Part shown: positions 26,390 to 34,836 of the stretch, in pieces
How positions within the stretch are numbered: the stretch's first letter is position 1
How the letters are laid out: every line of letters starts with the position of its first letter
From: Streptomyces sp. S.PB5
GTDB lineage: Bacteria; Actinomycetota; Actinomycetes; Streptomycetales; Streptomycetaceae
NCBI RefSeq assembly: GCF_030403745.1
Contig: NZ_JAQMWP010000005.1
Span: 1-64,000 of the forward strand
DNA: 64,000 bases
Reading direction: 5' to 3'
The notes under the pieces: generated by a model
What the model saw: only the letters and a program-made list of their open reading frames with translations
Told to the model about the DNA's origin: nothing
Database searches by the model: none
Made by a program: the position numbers and the translations under genes

Positions 26390-27400
26390 GTGGCTGGTCG
26401 GTTCGCTCCGCGGCCCACGCGTACGACGGTGCGCGGGGGGCATGTCGTGGTGCCCGGGGGTGTGCCTCGGCCGGCGGCTGCGGCGGGGCGGGTGCGGACC
26501 TGGGTGCCTGAGGGGCCGTTGGATCTCGGGCTGGTGCTCGGGCCGTTGCGGCGGGGGCCTGCCGATCCGACGTTTCGGGCGATGCCTGACGGGTCGGTGT
26601 GGCGGGCCAGCCTGACGCCGGTCGGGCCGGGGACCTTGCGGGTCAGCGCGGGGGGCGGGCAGATCCGCGGGGAGGCCTGGGGGCCGGGGGCGGAGTGGCT
26701 GCTCGACGGGTTGCCGGAGTTGTTGGGGGCGGGTGACGATCCGTCCGCGTTCGTGCCTCGGCATCGGCTGGTGGCTTCCACCGTGCATCGGCGGCCGGGG
26801 CTTCGGCTCGGGCGGACCGGGTTGGTGCTGGAGTCGTTGATTCCGTCGATCCTTGAGCAGAAGGTCACCACCGATGAGGCCTATCGGGCTTGGCGGTTGC
26901 TCGTACGGAAGTACGGGGAGCCGGCGCCGGGGCCCACGGGGGTGGTCGGGGGGCGGATGTGGGTGATGCCCGCTCCTCGGACCTGGGCGTTGATTCCGTC
27001 CTGGGAGTGGCATCGGGCCGGGGTCGACAACAAGCGGGCGTCGACGATTCTGCGGGCGGTGCGGGTCGCTGCGCGGATGGAGCAGGCGGTGGGGATGTCC
27101 GTGGAGGAGGCGCAGGCTCGGTTGGAGGTCGTGCCGGGGATCGGGCCGTGGACGTCTGCGGAGGTTGTGCAGCGGAGTCATGGGGCGGCGGATGCGGTGA
27201 CCGTCGGGGATCTGCATCTGCCGGGGATCGTCGGGTGGGCGCTTGCCGGGGACCGGGATGCGGATGACTCCGTGATGCTGTCGCTGCTGGAGCCTTATGC
27301 GGGGCAGCGGCATCGGGCGGCTCGGTTGATTCTGTTGAGTGGGCGGACGCCGGCGAGGCGGGCGCCTCGGATGCCGCGGGGGGATATCGGGCGGTTGTGA
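26390..27400 (+). CDS. DNA-3-methyladenine glycosylase II-like protein (AlkA/HhH-GPD)
   Basis: 336-residue HhH-GPD family base-excision glycosylase-like protein. The helix-hairpin-helix reads LEVVPGIGPWTSAEVV, followed by the Asp-containing loop AVTVGDLHLP that supplies the catalytic acid. The N-terminal half (about 1-120) resembles the accessory domain of AlkA. It would remove alkylated bases from DNA. The GTG at 26390 (VAGRFAPRPTRT) is the likely start; the longer frame upstream is a pyrimidine-rich tract with no ribosome-binding site. Codon third positions are unusually G-rich even for this genome. Confidence 0.85.
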   Translation: MAGRFAPRPTRTTVRGGHVVVPGGVPRPAAAAGRVRTWVPEGPLDLGLVLGPLRRGPADPTFRAMPDGSVWRASLTPVGPGTLRVSAGGGQIRGEAWGPGAEWLLDGLPELLGAGDDPSAFVPRHRLVASTVHRRPGLRLGRTGLVLESLIPSILEQKVTTDEAYRAWRLLVRKYGEPAPGPTGVVGGRMWVMPAPRTWALIPSWEWHRAGVDNKRASTILRAVRVAARMEQAVGMSVEEAQARLEVVPGIGPWTSAEVVQRSHGAADAVTVGDLHLPGIVGWALAGDRDADDSVMLSLLEPYAGQRHRAARLILLSGRTPARRAPRMPRGDIGRL

Positions 27401-27404
27401 GGGG

Positions 27405-27434
27405 GCCCGCCGCGGGGGTTCGCGGGGGCTTTTT
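27405..27434 (+). terminator. Possible intrinsic terminator after the glycosylase gene
   Basis: Short GC stem (GCCCGC with GCGGGGGC) followed by TTTTT at 27430-27434, just after the stop codon. The stem is imperfect. Confidence 0.4.
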
Positions 27435-27532
27435 CGCCTCCGCCGCCCCTACCCGTCCCGTCCCCAGGGGCTGCCGCCCCTTCGACCCCGCCCGGGGCTG
27501 CCGCCCCGGGCCCCGCTTCGGCCCTTAAGGGG

Positions 27533-27760
27533 CCTCGTCCTCAAACTCCCCCAGAGGGGGCACCCCCAGACAGGCTGAAATTACCTGGACCGGCGCCCAG
27601 AAGCGCAGCACCCCCACCCCCCGAGGCGCAGCCCCGGCGGGTGGATGGGGGATCGGGACGGGCAACCCTCGTCCTCGAACGCCGGGCCGACTGAAGTGGC
27701 CCCGACCAGCGTCCGGAAGCGCAGCACCGCCCCCAGAGGCACAACCCCAGCGGGTGGGTG
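27533..27760. repeat. Two copies of a Streptomyces intergenic repeat
   Basis: Copy one begins CCTCGTCCTCAAACT near 27533 and copy two CCCTCGTCCTCGAACG near 27667. Both continue through a GGCTGAA/GACTGAA block, then AGAAGCGCAGCACC / GGAAGCGCAGCACC and a CCCCGGCGGGTGG / CCCCAGCGGGTGG block. Copy one carries an extra palindromic insert of CCCCCAGAGGGGG type. Each copy is about 100 nt. Similar sequences recur between genes across Streptomyces genomes, from memory. Confidence 0.6.
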
Positions 27761-27831
27761 GGGGCGCGTCCTACCTCTCGTGTCCACCCACCCAGAGGAC
27801 CGTCAGCCGTCCGAACCGGTCGCCGTACCCG

Positions 27832-28914
27832 TCACTGGTCCGACGAGAACCGCACCGCGCCCGCCGGGATGCGGGCGTCGCACCACACTCGGGCGCCGTG
27901 GCGTAGTTCGTTGTCGGCGCCTACTACCGCGCCGTCGCCGATGACCGTGCCGGTGAGGATCGAGCGTTCGCCCACCCTGGCTCGTGTGCCGATGAGCGAG
28001 TCGGTGATGACGGCGCCCGGTTCGATGACCGCGCCGGGGAGGATGGTGCTGCCGAAGACTCGGGCGCCCTCGGCGACGAAGGCGCCCTCGCCGACGACCG
28101 TGCCGCCGGTCAGCTTGGCGTCGGGGGCGACGTTGGCCGTGGGGAGGATGAGGCGGTCGCCGCAGCGGCCGGGGACCGCCGGGGAGGGGGCGCGGCCGAG
28201 GACCAGGTCCGCTGAGCCTCTTACGAAAGCGGCAGGGGTGCCCAGGTCCAGCCAGTACGTCGAGTCGACCATGCCTTGCAGGTGGGCTCCTGCTGAGAGG
28301 AGGTCCGGGAAGGTCTCCCTTTCCACCGAGACCGGGCGGCCGGTCGGGATCGTGTCGATCAGGGAGCGGCGGAAGACGTAGGCGCCCGCGTTGATCTGGT
28401 CGGTGACGATCTCCTCGGGGGTCTGGGGCTTTTCCAGGAAGGCCAGGACCTTGCCTGTCTCGTCGGTGGGGACGAGGCCATAGGCCCTGGGGTCCGTGAC
28501 CTTGGTCAGGTGGAGGGAGACGTCGGCGTTCGTAGATTCGTGGGTGGCCACCAGGGCTCTGATGTCCAGGCCCGTCAGGATGTCGCCGTTGAAGATGAGG
28601 ACCGGGTCGTCGGGGCCGGAGTGGAGGCGGGAGGCGACGTTGCGGATCGCGCCGCCCGTGCCCAGCGGCTCCTCCTCGGTGACGTACTCGATGTGGAGGC
28701 CGAGCGCCGAGCCGTCACCGAAGTACGGTTCGAAGACCTCGGCCAGGTACGACGTGGCGAGGACGATGTGGTCCACGCCGGCCGCTCTCGCTCTGGCCAG
28801 TTGGTGTGTGAGGAAAGGGACCCCTGCCGCGCGGACCATCGGCTTGGGAGTGTTCACCGTGAGCGGGCGCAGGCGTGTGCCTTTGCCACCGACCAGGAGA
28901 ATTGCTTCTGTCAC
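27832..28914 (-). CDS. Mannose-1-phosphate guanylyltransferase-type nucleotidyltransferase
   Basis: 360-residue sugar-nucleotide pyrophosphorylase. The N-terminal domain carries the signature LVGGKGTRLRPLTVNTPKPM and the metal/sugar residues FNGDILTGLD. The C-terminal ~110 residues form a left-handed beta helix with hexapeptide repeats (AVIEPGAVITDSLIGTRARV). It would make GDP-mannose, linking to manA and manB; a glucose-1-phosphate activity is possible because sequence alone does not fix specificity. The GTG at 28914 has GGAG 7 nt upstream. It is the last gene before the amidase on the same strand, 177 nt apart. Confidence 0.88.
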   Translation of the reverse strand: MTEAILLVGGKGTRLRPLTVNTPKPMVRAAGVPFLTHQLARARAAGVDHIVLATSYLAEVFEPYFGDGSALGLHIEYVTEEEPLGTGGAIRNVASRLHSGPDDPVLIFNGDILTGLDIRALVATHESTNADVSLHLTKVTDPRAYGLVPTDETGKVLAFLEKPQTPEEIVTDQINAGAYVFRRSLIDTIPTGRPVSVERETFPDLLSAGAHLQGMVDSTYWLDLGTPAAFVRGSADLVLGRAPSPAVPGRCGDRLILPTANVAPDAKLTGGTVVGEGAFVAEGARVFGSTILPGAVIEPGAVITDSLIGTRARVGERSILTGTVIGDGAVVGADNELRHGARVWCDARIPAGAVRFSSDQ

Positions 28915-29091
28915 CTGTCGTCTCCGCTTCCTGCCGGTGACCGGCCGAACTGTCTTTCGGCCGGTCAGTGTATGCAGACCGTGTTGCGGTGCCTTCGACG
29001 GCAGTGCGGCGACCCGCCCCATGCCCCCCGTCGGCGGTTGAGATGCCTGAAAGTGATCTACCGGTTCCCTCCGTCCCCCCGGAGAGTGGCC

Positions 29092-30417
29092 CTAACGCCC
29101 CTGGTAGCGAGCCGCGTCCGCGCGGGCCGAACCGAGCTTGCGGTAGAGCTGCCAGCCGGGGCAGGCGGTGGAGAAGCCGTCCCGGTGGCCGGAGATCACG
29201 TTCAGTCGTACGTTCCTACCTTTTCGGTAGAGATTGCCACCCCCGGACTTCAGGTATGTCTTTCCCCGCGGATTGGCGCCGTGGAGACCGAGCTTCCACG
29301 CCGTGAGCCGGGCGACGGCCTCCACCGAGGCGTCGGTCGGCCGGCTGGAGCCGAAGGTGCCGAGGACGGCGATCCCCATGCTGTTGGTGTTGAAACCGAG
29401 AGTGTGTGCGCCCAGGACCGGCTTGGCCACGCCACCGGCGCGGCCCTCGTAGATCTTTCCGCACTTGTCGACGAGGAAGTTGTAGCCGATGTCGCGCCAG
29501 CCCATGCTCTGGACGTGGTAGCGGTAGATACCGCGAATGACGGAGGGCGACTGCGAGCAGCGGTAGCCGTTGCCGGTCGCCGTGTGGTGGACGAAGGCCG
29601 CCTTCACCTTCTTCGTGTAGACGAACTTCTTCTCGCGCAGCTTCTCGTTCGCGCCCCACCCGCGCCGGGTGACGATGCGCGGCCGGGGGCCGATCTTCGG
29701 CTTCACGCGCTGCTCCTCCCCCGGGATCTCCGGGGCGCCGAGCGGGGCGAGAGCGGCGTTGGCGGCGGAGGCGGCGGAGGCGGCGACGGACCCGGCGCTC
29801 AGCGCTCCGGCGCGGAGAGCGCCCACCGGAGCACCGCCCTGGGGCGCGGCCGGCCCCCCGGGGTCCACGAGTTCCAGACGCAGCCCCGACGGCAGGACGG
29901 CGCCCGTCGACGCACGGGACTCCGCGGGCCCGGTACGCGGCTCCGCCCCCGCACGCACCCGTACCTCCACGCCGTCCGAGTCCCCCACCCACAGCGGTGC
30001 CGTCGCCCCCCGCACGCGGCCGGAGGCGCGCTCGGCCGTGTCGGGGTCGGCGCCGTCGTCGCCGTAGTGGGTCTCGACGTCCTGCCAGCCGGACCAGCTG
30101 CCGGAGTCGACGGCACGCGTGCGTACCTGGACGCGGCCGTGCAGTTCGGTGTCGGGGTCGTCCCAGACGACGCCCACGAGGGAGAAGTGGCGTACGTCGC
30201 GGCGGGTCAGGCCCTGTTCGCCGGCCGGGCCGAGGGCGCGGTCGCGGCTCATGAGGGGCAGGGACTGCGTGCTGCCGGGGACGGACGCTTCCGCGCTCGG
30301 CACCGGGCGCGCGACGGTCGCGGCAGCGGGCGGGGTCAGCGGAAGGGCGAGGGCGGCCGCGCACGTGACACCGATCGAGGAAGCAAGAAATCCACGCATG
30401 TCCTCGATATTGAACAT
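29092..30417 (-). CDS. Secreted N-acetylmuramoyl-L-alanine amidase (PGRP fold)
   Basis: 441-residue secreted protein. An N-terminal signal peptide (MRGFLASSIGVTCAAALALP... ending AAA) is followed by a low-complexity region of about 200 residues, then a peptidoglycan-recognition/amidase_2 domain (about 255-440). Zinc ligands are visible in AFVHHTATGNGY and GHRDGFSTACPGW, with the conserved HTLGFNTNSMGIAVLG. It would cleave the lactyl-amide bond of peptidoglycan stems outside the cell. ATG at 30417 has AGGA about 10 nt upstream; ATG at 30399 is an equally good signal-peptide start. Confidence 0.9.
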   Translation of the reverse strand: MFNIEDMRGFLASSIGVTCAAALALPLTPPAAATVARPVPSAEASVPGSTQSLPLMSRDRALGPAGEQGLTRRDVRHFSLVGVVWDDPDTELHGRVQVRTRAVDSGSWSGWQDVETHYGDDGADPDTAERASGRVRGATAPLWVGDSDGVEVRVRAGAEPRTGPAESRASTGAVLPSGLRLELVDPGGPAAPQGGAPVGALRAGALSAGSVAASAASAANAALAPLGAPEIPGEEQRVKPKIGPRPRIVTRRGWGANEKLREKKFVYTKKVKAAFVHHTATGNGYRCSQSPSVIRGIYRYHVQSMGWRDIGYNFLVDKCGKIYEGRAGGVAKPVLGAHTLGFNTNSMGIAVLGTFGSSRPTDASVEAVARLTAWKLGLHGANPRGKTYLKSGGGNLYRKGRNVRLNVISGHRDGFSTACPGWQLYRKLGSARADAARYQGR

Positions 30418-30539
30418 AGTCTGACAATCCTGTCCATTTGGGAACTGACGGGCTGTCGGGCCGCGTTCCGCCGAACCGGCTACCCCGGCCGCCCTCTCCC
30501 CCTCGCTGCGCGGCACCGCGCCCGCGTACGCTTGCGCGG

Positions 30540-31295
30540 GTGACCACCACCGACCGCACCCCTGCCGACCTGCTGCGTTCCGCGCTCGCCGCCGATCCCG
30601 GACGCCCTCTGGTGACCTTCTACGACGACGCCACGGGCGAGCGTGTCGAACTGTCCGTGGCCACCTTCGCCAATTGGGTGGCCAAGACCGCCAATCTGCT
30701 CCAGGGCGAGCTGTCCGTGGAGCCCGGCGACCGGGTCGCACTGCTGCTGCCCGCGCACTGGCAGACGGCGGTGTGGCTGCTGGCGTGTTCGTCCGTGGGA
30801 GTGGTCGCGGACGTCGGCGGCGACCCCAAGGCGGCCGACGTCGTGGTGAGCGGCCCCGACACGCTGGACGCGGCGCGCGCCTGCTCCGGCTCACGCATCG
30901 CCCTCGCACTGCGCCCGTTGGGCGGACGGTTCCCGCAGCCGCCGGAGGGCTTCTGCGACTACGCCGTCGAGGTGCCGGGCCAGGGCGACCGCTTCGCCCC
31001 CTTCGCGCCCGTCGGCCCGGACGAGCCCGCGCTGATCGTCGCCGGGCGGGAGTTCAGCGGCGCGGAGGTCGTGGAGCGGGCGGCGGCGGAGGCGACGGGA
31101 CTGGGACTGACGGGACCGGGGTCGCGACTGCTGTCGGGGCGGTCGTACGACACCTGGGAGGGGCTCTGCGCCGGGCTGTACTCCCCGCTGGCCACCGGCG
31201 GGTCGGTGGTGCTGTGCCGGAATCTGGGGCGGCTGGGCGAGGACGGGCTCGCGAAGCGGATCGAGAGCGAGCGGGTCACGGCCACGGCCCGATAG
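30540..31295 (+). CDS. TIGR03089-type AMP-binding-like protein
   Basis: 251-residue actinobacterial protein resembling only the N-terminal part of AMP-forming acyl-CoA synthetases (FYDDATGERVELSVATFANWVAKTANLL, VEPGDRVALLLPAHWQTAVWLLAC). It lacks the ATP-binding P-loop, adenylate-forming core and C-terminal lid. The length is that of the TIGR03089 family, so it is not a recent truncation. It is unlikely to be an active ligase. GTG start. It diverges from the amidase gene and precedes the LCP cluster. Confidence 0.8.
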   Translation: MTTTDRTPADLLRSALAADPGRPLVTFYDDATGERVELSVATFANWVAKTANLLQGELSVEPGDRVALLLPAHWQTAVWLLACSSVGVVADVGGDPKAADVVVSGPDTLDAARACSGSRIALALRPLGGRFPQPPEGFCDYAVEVPGQGDRFAPFAPVGPDEPALIVAGREFSGAEVVERAAAEATGLGLTGPGSRLLSGRSYDTWEGLCAGLYSPLATGGSVVLCRNLGRLGEDGLAKRIESERVTATAR

Positions 31296-31441
31296 GCGCC
31301 GCCTGTCATCTCGTACGTCCTCGGCGCCGCTTCCCCTCCCCCGTTCGGCCCTCCACCGCTGACCCCCCGTCCGCCATCCACGCCATGGTCGTAGGAGCAG
31401 CCGCACCGCACGCTCGTACGCCATGAGGGGTGGATTCCGCC

Positions 31442-32764
31442 GTGACCGACACCGCAGGTACGCCCTCCACAGGCACCCTCGGTCCGGGAGCGGGGGCGTC
31501 CGCGACGGGGCGGGGGCTGATACGGCGGCGCAGGCGGCGGTGGCTGGGGTACGGGGCGGTCGGGGTGGCCGTCGCCGTCGTGGCGGCCGTGGGGGCCGGG
31601 TGGGCGGTGTACACGAAGCTGGACGGGAACATCACGCCGGACGACGCGGCCGCGGCGGAGCTCGCCCGGTACGAGAAGGAGCGGCCGACGGCGCTCGTCA
31701 AGGACGCGCGGAACATCCTGCTGATCGGGTCGGACTCACGCTCCGGGGACGGGAACCGCAGATACGGGCGGGACTCCGGGACCGAGCGGTCCGACACCAC
31801 GATCCTGCTGCACCTCGCCGCCGGGCGGCGCAGCGCCACCGCCGTCTCGCTGCCCCGCGATCTGATGGTGGACGTGCCGGGGTGTCTGCGCCCTGACGGC
31901 ACCCGTACCGAGCCGATGTTCGCGATGCTGAACCACGCCTTCCAGACGGGCGGTTCGGCCTGCACGATCCGAACCGTCGAGAAGCTGACGGGAGTTCGCA
32001 TCGACCACCATGTGGTCGTCGACTTCCACGGCTTCAAGGACATGGTCGACGCGGTCGACGGCGTACGGATCTGTCTGGACGAGCCGATCCACGACAAGGC
32101 CGCCAAGCTGAGGCTGCCGGCGGGCAGGGTGTCGCTCGACGGTGAGCAGGCACTCGGGTACGTGCGGGCCCGCAAGTCGCTCGGCGACGGCAGCGACACC
32201 GACCGGATGGACCGGCAGCAGCGGTTCCTCGGGGCGCTCGTCAACAAGGTGCAGAGCAATGACGTCCTGCTGAATCCGGCGAAGCTCTATCCCGTCCTGG
32301 ACGCCGCGACCTCCTCGCTGACGACAGACCCGGATCTGGCGAGCTTGCGTGGTTTGTACGAACTCGTGCGCGGGCTGCGTGACATCCCCACCGAACATGT
32401 GCAATTCCTGACCGTCCCGCGGGAGTCGTACACCTACAACACCAATCGCGACCAACTCGTGCAGGCCGAAGCGGAGAAGTTGTTCGAACGGCTGCGCAAG
32501 GACGCTCGGGTGGCGGTCGCCGAGGAAGTTCCACAGGATTCCGCGACAAAAAACCCCAACTCGAGCGACGGTTCGCAAGAAGAAGCGGACGGTTCGGACG
32601 AGTCGTACGACTATGACCACGGGTACGACTACGACGAGTACGGGGACCACTACGAGTACTACGACGGGAAGCCCGGTGCCAAGCGGCCCGACGAGCCCGC
32701 CTCCGCCGCCTCTCCCGCGCCGACGTTCCGCGGGAACACGGCCGCCGAGGACACCTGCGAGTAA
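31442..32764 (+). CDS. LCP (LytR-CpsA-Psr) glycopolymer ligase 1
   Basis: 440-residue membrane-anchored LCP protein. An Arg-rich stop (RRRRRR, about 27-32) precedes a single membrane segment (about 35-55). The extracellular LCP domain (about 90-265) has LIGSDSRSGDG, SDTTILLHLA, AVSLPRDLMVDVPG and EQALGYVRARKSLGDGSDTDRMDRQQRFL. These Arg/Asp residues bind the pyrophosphate of polyprenyl-linked glycopolymers. A C-terminal Asp/Tyr-rich tail follows; there is no LytR_C domain. It would attach a wall glycopolymer to peptidoglycan. GTG at 31442 is preferred for the GAGGGG upstream; GTG at 31430 is possible. Confidence 0.9.
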   Translation: MTDTAGTPSTGTLGPGAGASATGRGLIRRRRRRWLGYGAVGVAVAVVAAVGAGWAVYTKLDGNITPDDAAAAELARYEKERPTALVKDARNILLIGSDSRSGDGNRRYGRDSGTERSDTTILLHLAAGRRSATAVSLPRDLMVDVPGCLRPDGTRTEPMFAMLNHAFQTGGSACTIRTVEKLTGVRIDHHVVVDFHGFKDMVDAVDGVRICLDEPIHDKAAKLRLPAGRVSLDGEQALGYVRARKSLGDGSDTDRMDRQQRFLGALVNKVQSNDVLLNPAKLYPVLDAATSSLTTDPDLASLRGLYELVRGLRDIPTEHVQFLTVPRESYTYNTNRDQLVQAEAEKLFERLRKDARVAVAEEVPQDSATKNPNSSDGSQEEADGSDESYDYDHGYDYDEYGDHYEYYDGKPGAKRPDEPASAASPAPTFRGNTAAEDTCE

Positions 32765-32986
32765 AGCGATTACCAAGGCGACGAACAGCTGTCCAAGGAA
32801 ATGCGACGGATTGACCGGTTGTAGGGAAGTGGAATTTGTCACCGTCGTCGCTTGACGCTGATCCGGCCGGATAGTGTGAGCGATCCGGTGCACCCGGCCG
32901 TAGTTAGGCTTGCGCACTGTTTGACCGAGACCCGAGCGCCTTGAGGGGGAGGCGCCGCGTGGCCCCGACGGAGGATTCAGACAACC

Positions 32987-34741
32987 GTGGACGCGCAAGG
33001 CCGTGGGCGGGCGGACGACATCGACCCCGCAGACCAGTGGGTACTCAATCCGAACACTGGCGAATACGAACTGCGACTGACTCCTTCCGCACCGCAATCA
33101 GCGGTGCCGGGACCCCGCAGATCCAGCACCCGCTCCGCCGACGCCGGCGGAGCGGTCCGCAATCGAACGGCGGCGCCGGGCCGGAGCCGTACGGCACCCG
33201 CCGAGGCGCCCGGCCGTGACGTACCGCCGCCGCGCAGACGCCGGGGCGCGCCCGAGGAGCCACTGCCGGGGCGGCGCAACCGGCGGCCGGTGAAGAAGAA
33301 GTCCAAGGCGAAGAAGGCCGTGCTGTGGACCGGCGGCGTCATGGCCTTCGTGCTCGTGGGCACGGCCGGGGCCGCGTATCTGTACCTCAAGCACCTCGAG
33401 GGCAACGTCACGACCGAGGACGTCGGCAATGTGGCGGACGACGGGTTCAGCAAGGACGAGGCCTTCAACATCCTCGTCATCGGCACCGACAAGCGGACCG
33501 GCAAGGGCAACGAGGGCTACGGCGACAAGGGCAGCGTCGGGCACGCCGACACGAACATCCTCTTCCACGTCTCCAAGGACCGTACGAACGCGACCGCGAT
33601 GAGCATTCCGCGGGACCTGATCGTCGATGTGCCGGACTGCGAGGTCACGGAGGACGGCACCGAGAAGATCGTCCCGGGCACCCAGAGCGTCCGCTTCAAC
33701 ACCAGCCTCGGCCAGGACGGCCGTAACCCGGGCTGCACCATGAAGACGGTCGAGGAACTCACCGGCATCGACGTGAACCACTTCGTGATGGCCGACTTCA
33801 ACGCGGTGAAGACCCTGACGACCGCGGTGGGCGGTGTGGAGGTCTGTCTGGCGAAGGCCGTCAACGACAAGGAGTCGAAGCTGAAGCTGCCGGCCGGCAA
33901 GTCCACGGTCGAGGGCGAGCAGGCCCTGGCGTTCGTGCGCACCCGGCACAGTTTCGGCAACCAGGGCGACCTGGACCGCATCAAGGTCCAGCAGCAGTTC
34001 ATGAGTTCGCTGATGCGCAAGATGACCTCCAGCGACACCCTCACCAGCCCGACGAAACTGATCAAGCTGGCCAACGCGGCCACCAAGGCGCTCACCGTCG
34101 ACAAAGGCATCGGCAGTGCCAGCACGCTCAAGGACCTGGCCCTGGAGCTGAAGAAGGTGCCGCCGAAGAACATCACCTTCCTGACCACGCCGGTGAAGGA
34201 CAACCCGGCCGAGGTGGTCAAGGCGACCGTCGTGCCCGACGAGGCGAACGCCCCGCAGGTCTTCAACATGATCAAGAACGATGTCTCCTTCACCGAGGTC
34301 AAGGCCCAGGAGAAGAAGGAGAAGGCCGCCATCGCCGCCCGGCTGAAGGGCACCAAGTCGGACGCCTCCGAGGTGCGGGTGCGGATCCTCAACGGCGGGG
34401 CGCCGGGGGGCAGCGCGCAGGAGGAGCTCACCTACCTGCAGACCGAGGCGGGCGTGACCAAGTCCGAGAACGCGGGCAACGCCGACAAGACGCAGGCGAA
34501 GACGACGCTGGAGTACGCCCCCGACCAGGCGGACCAGGCGCGTCGGCTGGCCGAGATCATGGGGCTGTCCGGCTCGATGATGAAGCCGGGCGAGAGCGTC
34601 ACCAACGCGCAGGGACTGCCGACCATGACCCTGACGCTCGGCGAGGACTTCAAGGGGGCCGGGGTGAAGATGAACTCCACCTCGGCGGCGACTCCGGAGG
34701 TTCCGAAGACCACGGCGGACGAGGTCAAGTGCGCGAGTTGA
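32987..34741 (+). CDS. LCP ligase 2 with LytR_C domain
   Basis: 584 residues. The cytosolic N-terminus is about 105 residues, Pro/Arg-rich, then a membrane segment (about 110-130). The LCP domain (about 155-330) has VIGTDKRTGKGNEGYGDKG, HADTNILFHVS, MSIPRDLIVDVPDC and EQALAFVRTRHSFGNQGDLDRI. A LytR_C-type domain follows (about 460-560, VRVRILNGGAPGGSAQEEL). GTG at 32987 has GGAGGA about 11 nt upstream. Same strand as its LCP neighbours but separated by about 220 nt, so probably its own promoter. A hairpin follows. Confidence 0.91.
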   Translation: MDAQGRGRADDIDPADQWVLNPNTGEYELRLTPSAPQSAVPGPRRSSTRSADAGGAVRNRTAAPGRSRTAPAEAPGRDVPPPRRRRGAPEEPLPGRRNRRPVKKKSKAKKAVLWTGGVMAFVLVGTAGAAYLYLKHLEGNVTTEDVGNVADDGFSKDEAFNILVIGTDKRTGKGNEGYGDKGSVGHADTNILFHVSKDRTNATAMSIPRDLIVDVPDCEVTEDGTEKIVPGTQSVRFNTSLGQDGRNPGCTMKTVEELTGIDVNHFVMADFNAVKTLTTAVGGVEVCLAKAVNDKESKLKLPAGKSTVEGEQALAFVRTRHSFGNQGDLDRIKVQQQFMSSLMRKMTSSDTLTSPTKLIKLANAATKALTVDKGIGSASTLKDLALELKKVPPKNITFLTTPVKDNPAEVVKATVVPDEANAPQVFNMIKNDVSFTEVKAQEKKEKAAIAARLKGTKSDASEVRVRILNGGAPGGSAQEELTYLQTEAGVTKSENAGNADKTQAKTTLEYAPDQADQARRLAEIMGLSGSMMKPGESVTNAQGLPTMTLTLGEDFKGAGVKMNSTSAATPEVPKTTADEVKCAS

Positions 34742-34760
34742 CCATGTGAGGTGTGACCTG

Positions 34761-34803
34761 ACAGGCCTGTCGTACGTCTAACAGGACGTGACGGCAGGCC
34801 TGT
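34761..34803 (+). terminator. Hairpin terminator after LCP ligase 2
   Basis: ACAGGCCTG and CAGGCCTGT arms (9 bp) with an imperfect inner stem (TACGTC / GACGTG) and a short loop, lying between the stop codon and the next LCP gene's ribosome-binding site. Confidence 0.65.
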
Positions 34804-34836
34804 TCGGTGCTTCAGGGGTGGGGAGGGGACGGGGAG

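Larger units (their letters stand above)
27401..27831. other. Intergenic region between glycosylase and nucleotidyltransferase genes
   Basis: 431 nt between convergent genes with no gene. It holds a possible terminator at 27405-27434 and two related copies of a repeat (27533-27760) of the kind scattered between Streptomyces genes. Confidence 0.6.

Noticed and set aside
30540..31295. Truncated acyl-CoA synthetase pseudogene
   Set aside because: The length matches the TIGR03089 family, so it is a normal member, not a broken synthetase.
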